In this document: positions 7,157-10,700 of the stretch, piece after piece | Layout of the letters: every line of letters starts with the position of its first letter | How positions within the stretch are numbered: position 1 is the first letter of the stretch | Assembly (NCBI GenBank): GCA_949299435.1 | Contig: CASGAK010000187.1 | Coordinates: forward strand, 1 to 10,700 | DNA: 10,700 nt | Direction: 5' to 3' | Origin: an uncultured bacterium | GTDB taxonomy: Bacteria > Cyanobacteriota > Vampirovibrionia > Gastranaerophilales > Gastranaerophilaceae | The notes under the pieces: generated by a model | What the model saw: only the letters and a program-made list of their open reading frames with translations | Told to the model about the DNA's origin: nothing | Databases searched by the model: none | Made by a program: the position numbers and the translations under genes

Positions 7157-7875
7157 TGACAGCTTTCACATTGTTTGCATAGAGCCAAATCATCACACAA
7201 AACAATTATCAAACTCTCACCGGCTTTTGCATGATACTTTAATCCGGGAGTCAACAGCCCTGTAAGTAATCCGACTCCAGTACCGACAGGAATACCTATT
7301 GCATAAGCCGTACCAAATCTATGAGGGTTTGGTATGAAAGCAAAACCCGTTGCAGCACCCGCACCTATTATACCAAGCCCTAAAGTGCTCCCTACAAGTT
7401 TTCCTGCCGTATGCCAACCGTTTTCTTTCAATTCACCATTTTCCGTCGCAGGTCTTGCACTCATAGCGACAGTCGTTCCATCAGGCAGGATTAGACAGTC
7501 AAAATTAAAATATACCCTTGCATTTTTATTAGGCGGTCTTTGTTTTTCGATTCTTATAACAGTTCCTACGACTTTGGAACAAGCAGGAATTAAAAGTGTA
7601 CCCTCTTGGGTATAAATACTCTCAGGAATTGTAAAGTTTATTTTATCACCCGCTTTTGAGCATTCAGACTGGAACTTACAATCATATACTACACGCAAAG
7701 CATTACCTTTGCATAGAATATTTCGCATATTGGTAATAACTACTTTTGAATTTTCAGAGCCTTTCTCACAAAACATATTTTCATATCCGAGAATTTGCTC
7801 TTGACAATCGCAATTTTGTGCGTATACATTGAGTCCGAAAAACATTATTAAAAATATAGCAATAAATTTTTTCAT
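7150..7875 (-). CDS. Secreted Cys-rich protein with TrbI/VirB10-like beta-domain pattern
   Basis: This 241-residue exported protein has no firm family assignment. Residues 1-19 form a signal peptide (KK, hydrophobic core, cleavage after VYA). The mature part has 12 cysteines, including NCDC at its start and CKQCESC at its end, so disulfides or a metal site are likely. Residues ~77-141 read like the C-terminal barrel of TrbI/VirB10: INFTIPESIYTQEGTLLIPACSKVVGTV, then FNFDCLILPDGTTVAMSA. A Gly-rich hydrophobic stretch follows (159-213), resembling a membrane hairpin or glycine zipper. AGESLIIVLCDDLAL (218-232) comes after it, echoing the family's final strand. No other secretion or conjugation gene is nearby, so it may be a stand-alone envelope protein. 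The ATG has no clear Shine-Dalgarno. The TrbI resemblance is by eye and uncertain. Confidence 0.7.
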   Translation of the reverse strand: MKKFIAIFLIMFFGLNVYAQNCDCQEQILGYENMFCEKGSENSKVVITNMRNILCKGNALRVVYDCKFQSECSKAGDKINFTIPESIYTQEGTLLIPACSKVVGTVIRIEKQRPPNKNARVYFNFDCLILPDGTTVAMSARPATENGELKENGWHTAGKLVGSTLGLGIIGAGAATGFAFIPNPHRFGTAYAIGIPVGTGVGLLTGLLTPGLKYHAKAGESLIIVLCDDLALCKQCESCQK

Positions 7876-7977
7876 ACATACACTATGGAAAATTTTCTTT
7901 TAAATTTCCTTACCTGATATAACTATTCTACAGATTTATATTATTTTTGCTTGAAAAAAAACTTGGATTTGATAATT

Positions 7978-7983
7978 TATAAT
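7978..7983 (+). promoter_or_regulatory. Possible -10 box for the efflux gene
   Basis: An exact TATAAT lies 37 nt before the ATG of the MFS gene. No good -35 sits at 16-18 nt upstream (only TTGAAA at 21 nt), so it is a weak call. Confidence 0.3.
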
Positions 7984-8020
7984 TACATTTACTCTTTAAT
8001 TTTGAGAACGGAGGGAGAGT

Positions 8021-9565
8021 ATGAACAAAGCCGAAACAGAGCAATGGCAGCCTAGTAGAAATCCTTGGATTATAATGATTCCTGTAATGCTATCCGTATT
8101 TATGTATGCATTAGATGAAACTATTTCAAATGTAGCATTACCATATATGGCTGGGAGTTTTTCCATAAGTCACAATGAATCAACTTGGATTATAACAAGC
8201 TATCTTGTGGCATCAGGAGTTCTTATTCCGGCTGTAGATTTTTTCTGTAAATTACTCGGCAGAAAAACTTACCTGCTCATAAGTATAACTATTTTTACAA
8301 TAGCATCAGTCCTTTGCGGGCTGTCAAATTCAATGGCAATGATGCTTTTTGCAAGAATACTGCAAGGTATAGGTGGTGGTGGAATTATGCCTATTTCCCA
8401 GGCTGTAATTTTTGAAATTTTCCCTAAAGAAAAAAGAGCAGCCGCTATGGCTGTATTTGGTCTGGGTGTCGTAATGGCTCCGATTATGGGGCCGGCATTG
8501 GGCGGTTATTTAACTGAAAGCCTTTCTTGGCCATTTATTTATTTTATAAACGTCCCGTTCGGAATTATAGCATTTCATTTGACTCAAATGCTTGTGGAAG
8601 ATCCGCCATACGCGAAAAAACAAAAGAATGTATCAATGGATTACTCTGGATTTTTCTTTTTATGTGTATGGCTTTTGACTTTACAAGTCGTACTTGATAA
8701 AGGTAACGATGCCGACTGGTTCTCAGCAGCTTGGATTTGTAAACTTTTTGCAATATCCATGATGGCAATGGCTGCATTTTTTACTATTCAGGTTAAAAAG
8801 AAAAAACCATTAATCGACTTATCTATTTTAAAAGACGGCAATTTCTTTTTCGGAACAATTGTTTTAATGATATTAATGGGGGTAATGATGGCATCGGCTG
8901 CAATTTTACCGTCAATGTTGCAGCAGCTAATGGGTTACACCTCATTTTTAAGTGGTATTTCAATGGTGCCTCGAGGTGGAGGCTGTCTTTTAGCGACAAT
9001 AATTTGCGGAGTGCTAACTCCGAAAATAGGTACAAAACCTCTTATTATTGCAGGACTTATAATTTTAGGTATAGGCGGACTTATGTTTGGTGAAATCAAT
9101 ACTCAAATAGCACTGATAGATATCGCTTTACCGAATTTTGTATTTGGTCTTGGTATGATTATGGCGATGGTGCCTATGATGAATCTTTCTTGCAGCACTT
9201 TAACTAACTCACAACAGACGAACGCAGCAGGAGTACAAAATTTACTTAAAAATATCGGTGCAGCTATAGGTACATCTATTGCAACAACTATGATTTCCAG
9301 ATTTTCACAAGTCCACCAAATGATGATGGTAGGTCATTTGAATTTTTCAAGTGATGCATTCAGTGCAAAACTAAGTGCACTTGCAGGAAGTTTTGCTGCC
9401 AATACAGATATTGCAAGTGCAATTCATATGGCGGAAAATCAAATATATAACCAGCTATTACAACAATCAAGTCTGTGGGGATATGTAGAAACTTTCAGAT
9501 ATTTCGGAATTTCAGCATTTGTTATTATTCCGCTTGTACTTTTAATCAGAAAGAAAACCGCTTAA
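8021..9565 (+). CDS. DHA2-family MFS multidrug efflux transporter (EmrB/QacA type, 14 TM)
   Basis: This 514-residue inner-membrane proton antiporter exports hydrophobic compounds. It has 14 hydrophobic segments. The DHA2 signature near the first helix is FMYALDETISNVALPYMAGSF, with D32 as the usual acidic residue. The loop 2-3 motif A is degenerate (VDFFCKLLGRKT, 72-83). ARILQGIGGGGIMPISQAVIFEIFP (111-135) and motif C GLGVVMAPIMGPALGGYLTE (147-166), with SWPFIYFINVPFG (169-181), are strong matches to EmrB. The start has GGAGGG (8010-8015) 5 nt upstream. In double-membraned bacteria EmrB usually pairs with a periplasmic adaptor EmrA and an outer-membrane channel. None is adjacent here, so they may be elsewhere or it may act alone. 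The substrate is unknown. A 14-nt palindrome (9583-9596) and repeat copy B follow the stop. Confidence 0.93.
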   Translation: MNKAETEQWQPSRNPWIIMIPVMLSVFMYALDETISNVALPYMAGSFSISHNESTWIITSYLVASGVLIPAVDFFCKLLGRKTYLLISITIFTIASVLCGLSNSMAMMLFARILQGIGGGGIMPISQAVIFEIFPKEKRAAAMAVFGLGVVMAPIMGPALGGYLTESLSWPFIYFINVPFGIIAFHLTQMLVEDPPYAKKQKNVSMDYSGFFFLCVWLLTLQVVLDKGNDADWFSAAWICKLFAISMMAMAAFFTIQVKKKKPLIDLSILKDGNFFFGTIVLMILMGVMMASAAILPSMLQQLMGYTSFLSGISMVPRGGGCLLATIICGVLTPKIGTKPLIIAGLIILGIGGLMFGEINTQIALIDIALPNFVFGLGMIMAMVPMMNLSCSTLTNSQQTNAAGVQNLLKNIGAAIGTSIATTMISRFSQVHQMMMVGHLNFSSDAFSAKLSALAGSFAANTDIASAIHMAENQIYNQLLQQSSLWGYVETFRYFGISAFVIIPLVLLIRKKTA

Positions 9566-9582
9566 TTATACCTATTTGCGGA

Positions 9583-9596
9583 ATGAAATTTTTCAT
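9583..9596. repeat. Short perfect palindrome ATGAAA-TT-TTTCAT
   Basis: A 14-nt perfect inverted repeat, 18 nt past the efflux gene stop and before repeat copy B. It has no adjacent T run, so a terminator role is uncertain; a protein site is equally possible. Confidence 0.3.
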
Positions 9597-9619
9597 ATAA
9601 ATACTTTTAATAAAATATG

Positions 9620-9745
9620 TGTCCGAGAAAGTTTCGCGATAAAATACGTAAGCGAAACTTTTGAGCGGCACTATGCTGAACAAAACAAGCATACCACAGA
9701 GCAGGCTTGCGAGAGCAAGGCTTTATATGGCGAAGGTCTGCTTTT
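9620..9745 (+). repeat. Dispersed structured repeat, copy B (best-folded copy)
   Basis: This copy is inverted relative to A, C and D, and follows an efflux gene on the plus strand, so its polarity relative to the gene is the same. It folds by eye into a perfect 10-bp hairpin AAAGTTTCGC (9628-9637) with GCGAAACTTT (9652-9661), then TATGC (9672-9676) with GCATA (9689-9693). Next is an outer stem AGAGCAG (9698-9704) with CTGCTTT (9738-9744), enclosing CTTGC-GAGA-GCAAG (9706-9719), which has a GNRA-type loop. The outer stem runs into a T tract, so on the plus strand the end resembles an intrinsic terminator for the efflux gene. Confidence 0.8.
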
Positions 9746-9782
9746 GATTTATTAGTTTATTAATTATTTAAGGAGAAATTTC

Positions 9783-10088
9783 ATGTTCTACAACGTTTTA
9801 AAAGCAAAAGACTTAGTAAGTCTTGAAAACGAAAAATTTGAAAAAAAAGTTTTGATGGCACAAGAAGAAAGTCTTCTGTGCATAATTGCCCTAAAAAAAG
9901 GTGAAATTATTGATACACACACCTCAACCAGAGATGCAGCTGTATATGTATTGGACGGAGAAATTGAGCTGCACTTCGATGCTGAAAAATTCAAAATTGA
10001 CAAAGGTGAAATTTTGATGTTCAAAAAAGATACTCAACATAAAGTGTTAGCGAATAAAGACAGTAAATTTTTACTTATAAAAATTTAA
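9783..10088 (+). CDS. Small single-domain cupin
   Basis: This 101-residue cytoplasmic beta-barrel protein has no known substrate. Motif 1 is GEIIDTHTSTRDAAVYVLDGEIEL (40-63) and motif 2 is KGEILMFKKDTQHKVLA (74-90). Classic metal cupins have HxH plus Glu in motif 1. Here only H46 is kept (HTS, then DAA), with H86 in motif 2. I recall similar HTSPGDA-type sequences in a common cupin subfamily of gut anaerobes, so this is probably a family trait and not decay. The metal site, if any, has fewer ligands. The start is preceded by AAGGAG (9770-9775) at 7 nt, and a strong terminator follows. It is separated from the efflux gene by repeat copy B, so it is probably its own unit. A sensor or stress-related role would be a guess. 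Confidence 0.9.
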   Translation: MFYNVLKAKDLVSLENEKFEKKVLMAQEESLLCIIALKKGEIIDTHTSTRDAAVYVLDGEIELHFDAEKFKIDKGEILMFKKDTQHKVLANKDSKFLLIKI

Positions 10089-10093
10089 ATTTT

Positions 10094-10124
10094 AAAAGAC
10101 CTCTTTAAAAAAGAGGTCTTTTTT
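10094..10124 (+). terminator. Intrinsic terminator of the cupin gene
   Basis: AAAGACCTCTTT (10095-10106) pairs with AAAGAGGTCTTT (10110-10121) as a 12-bp stem with a small A-rich loop, followed by a T tract, starting 6 nt after the cupin stop. With an A run on its other side it could also act on the minus strand, stopping transcripts that read through the alcohol dehydrogenase end and copy C. Confidence 0.9.
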
Positions 10125-10134
10125 ATTTGAAGTC

Positions 10135-10256
10135 AAAAGAGCACCGCACTTCACCGCCTGAAAGCCTTGTATCGCAAGTCTGCTCCGAGGCTTACCTCTT
10201 TTAATACGCTGCTATAAAATTCTACTTTTGTTATTTTCGCGGATTTTTTGGAAAAA
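10135..10256 (-). repeat. Dispersed structured repeat, copy C
   Basis: It shares CTGAAAGCCTTG (10158-10169) with copy A and lines up with A and B to its end. The outer stem GAGCA (10139-10143) pairs with TGCTC (10181-10185). The apical hairpin is CTTG-CAAG (10166-10169 with 10174-10177). The long hairpin 10216-10225 with 10239-10248 has 8 of 10 positions paired, counting one G-T. In that hairpin a T-A pair of copy B is C-G here and a G-C pair is A-T, so pairing is kept through two-sided changes. Its right end touches the stop of the alcohol dehydrogenase gene. Confidence 0.75.
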
Positions 10257-10700
10257 CTAATCCGGCTCTATCGCTATTTTAAGACAACCTTGAGTTTTTT
10301 TCTCAAATAATTTGTAAGCCTCAATTATCTCACTCAATTTAAATTTATGAGTTATCAAAAAGTCTGTTGAAATTTTCTTTTGGGCAATCATATTAACAAG
10401 TTTTTGACAATGTACAGCATCTACACCACCTGTTTTAAAAGTAAGGTTTTTTCCATACATCTTGGGCAGAGGTAATTTTAAATCCTGCTCATACATTGCT
10501 ACAACTCCAACTATGGCATTAGGACGGGCAATTCTCCAACTCATTTCAAAAGACTCACAAGTCCCGGCACATTCAATCACACCGTCAGCCCCGCGATTGT
10601 GAGTCAACTTTTTAATTTCAGCTTCAATATCACAATTTTTCGGATTAAAAACAAAATCAGCAAGAGATTCTTTTTTGGCGATATCCAATCTTGTATTATC
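10257..10700 (-). CDS. Zinc-type medium-chain alcohol dehydrogenase, 3' part (partial)
   Basis: The frame runs open past the right edge (DNTRLDIAKK...), so only the C-terminal ~147 residues are visible and the true start is outside. A TTG inside (10688) is not a believable start. What is seen is the second half of the Rossmann domain of an MDR dehydrogenase. It begins just after the NAD(P)-binding beta strand (D-N-T-R-L), then RGADGVIECAGTCESFE. A C-terminal part follows with MYGKNLTFKTGGVDAVHC, ISTDFLITHKFKLSEIIEAYKLFE and CLKIAIEPD. This pattern matches clostridial-type secondary or isopropanol-like alcohol dehydrogenases used in fermentation. The catalytic Zn ligands lie in the missing N-terminal half. 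It converges on the cupin gene, with copy C and the terminator in between. Confidence 0.93.
   Translation of the reverse strand, partial: DNTRLDIAKKESLADFVFNPKNCDIEAEIKKLTHNRGADGVIECAGTCESFEMSWRIARPNAIVGVVAMYEQDLKLPLPKMYGKNLTFKTGGVDAVHCQKLVNMIAQKKISTDFLITHKFKLSEIIEAYKLFEKKTQGCLKIAIEPD

Noticed and set aside
71..10256. Repeats as integron attC sites, since they follow genes in a fixed polarity
   Set aside because: No GTTRRRY/RYYYAAC core pair at the ends, no integrase, and the genes are ordinary chromosomal units in both directions.
10257..10688. Alcohol dehydrogenase read as a complete 143-residue protein
   Set aside because: The start would be TTG inside the Rossmann fold, and the frame continues to the window edge, so it is a partial gene.
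1..10700. CRISPR array, tRNA, rRNA, phage or insertion sequence
   Set aside because: No regularly spaced direct repeats, cloverleaf, rRNA-like stretch, transposase or integrase was seen by eye; a short RNA gene could still be missed.

Overview
The window is AT-rich, densely coded bacterial DNA. The most likely source is a gut Melainabacteria/Vampirovibrionia lineage (Gastranaerophilales), the non-photosynthetic sister group of Cyanobacteria. Two points support this. There is an LdpA-type [4Fe-4S] protein, a family otherwise typical of cyanobacteria. There is also a 4-alpha-glucanotransferase with a low-complexity N-terminal tail ending in ISFTG, a style I associate with this group. The assignment is an inference, about 0.65 confident.

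Layout, left to right. (1) 1-219: no gene; copy A of a dispersed ~120-nt repeat. (2) 220-477, minus: small secreted His-rich peptide. (3) 580-2300, minus: two-gene operon, ldpA-like then HAD phosphatase, with overlapping stop and start. (4) 2301-2512: repeat copy D and a candidate promoter. (5) 2513-4519, minus: MalQ, GTG start. (6) 4637-5518, minus: EamA/DMT transporter. (7) 5710-6249, plus: O6-alkylguanine-DNA alkyltransferase. (8) 6324-7146, plus: flavodoxin and a TIGR04076-type Cys-rich protein, overlapping by 8 nt. (9) 7150-7875, minus: secreted Cys-rich protein with a TrbI/VirB10-like pattern, convergent with the previous pair. (10) 8021-9565, plus: 14-TM DHA2 efflux pump. (11) repeat copy B (inverted), then a small cupin at 9783-10088 with a clear terminator. 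(12) repeat copy C, then the 3' part of a zinc-type alcohol dehydrogenase running off the right edge.

The genes are mostly independent housekeeping or accessory units: glucan remodelling, redox/Fe-S, flavodoxin, alkylation repair, export and efflux. The fit is an anaerobic, fermentative, double-membraned host-associated cell. No phage, IS, CRISPR, rRNA or tRNA was seen.

The most unusual signal is the repeat family. Four diverged copies (71-190, 2341-2457, 9620-9745, 10135-10256) keep stem-loops through paired base changes. Every copy lies just 3' of a coding region with the same polarity, long hairpin nearest the stop codon. It looks like a structured 3'-end element (terminator-like or sRNA-like) that I cannot match to a named family.
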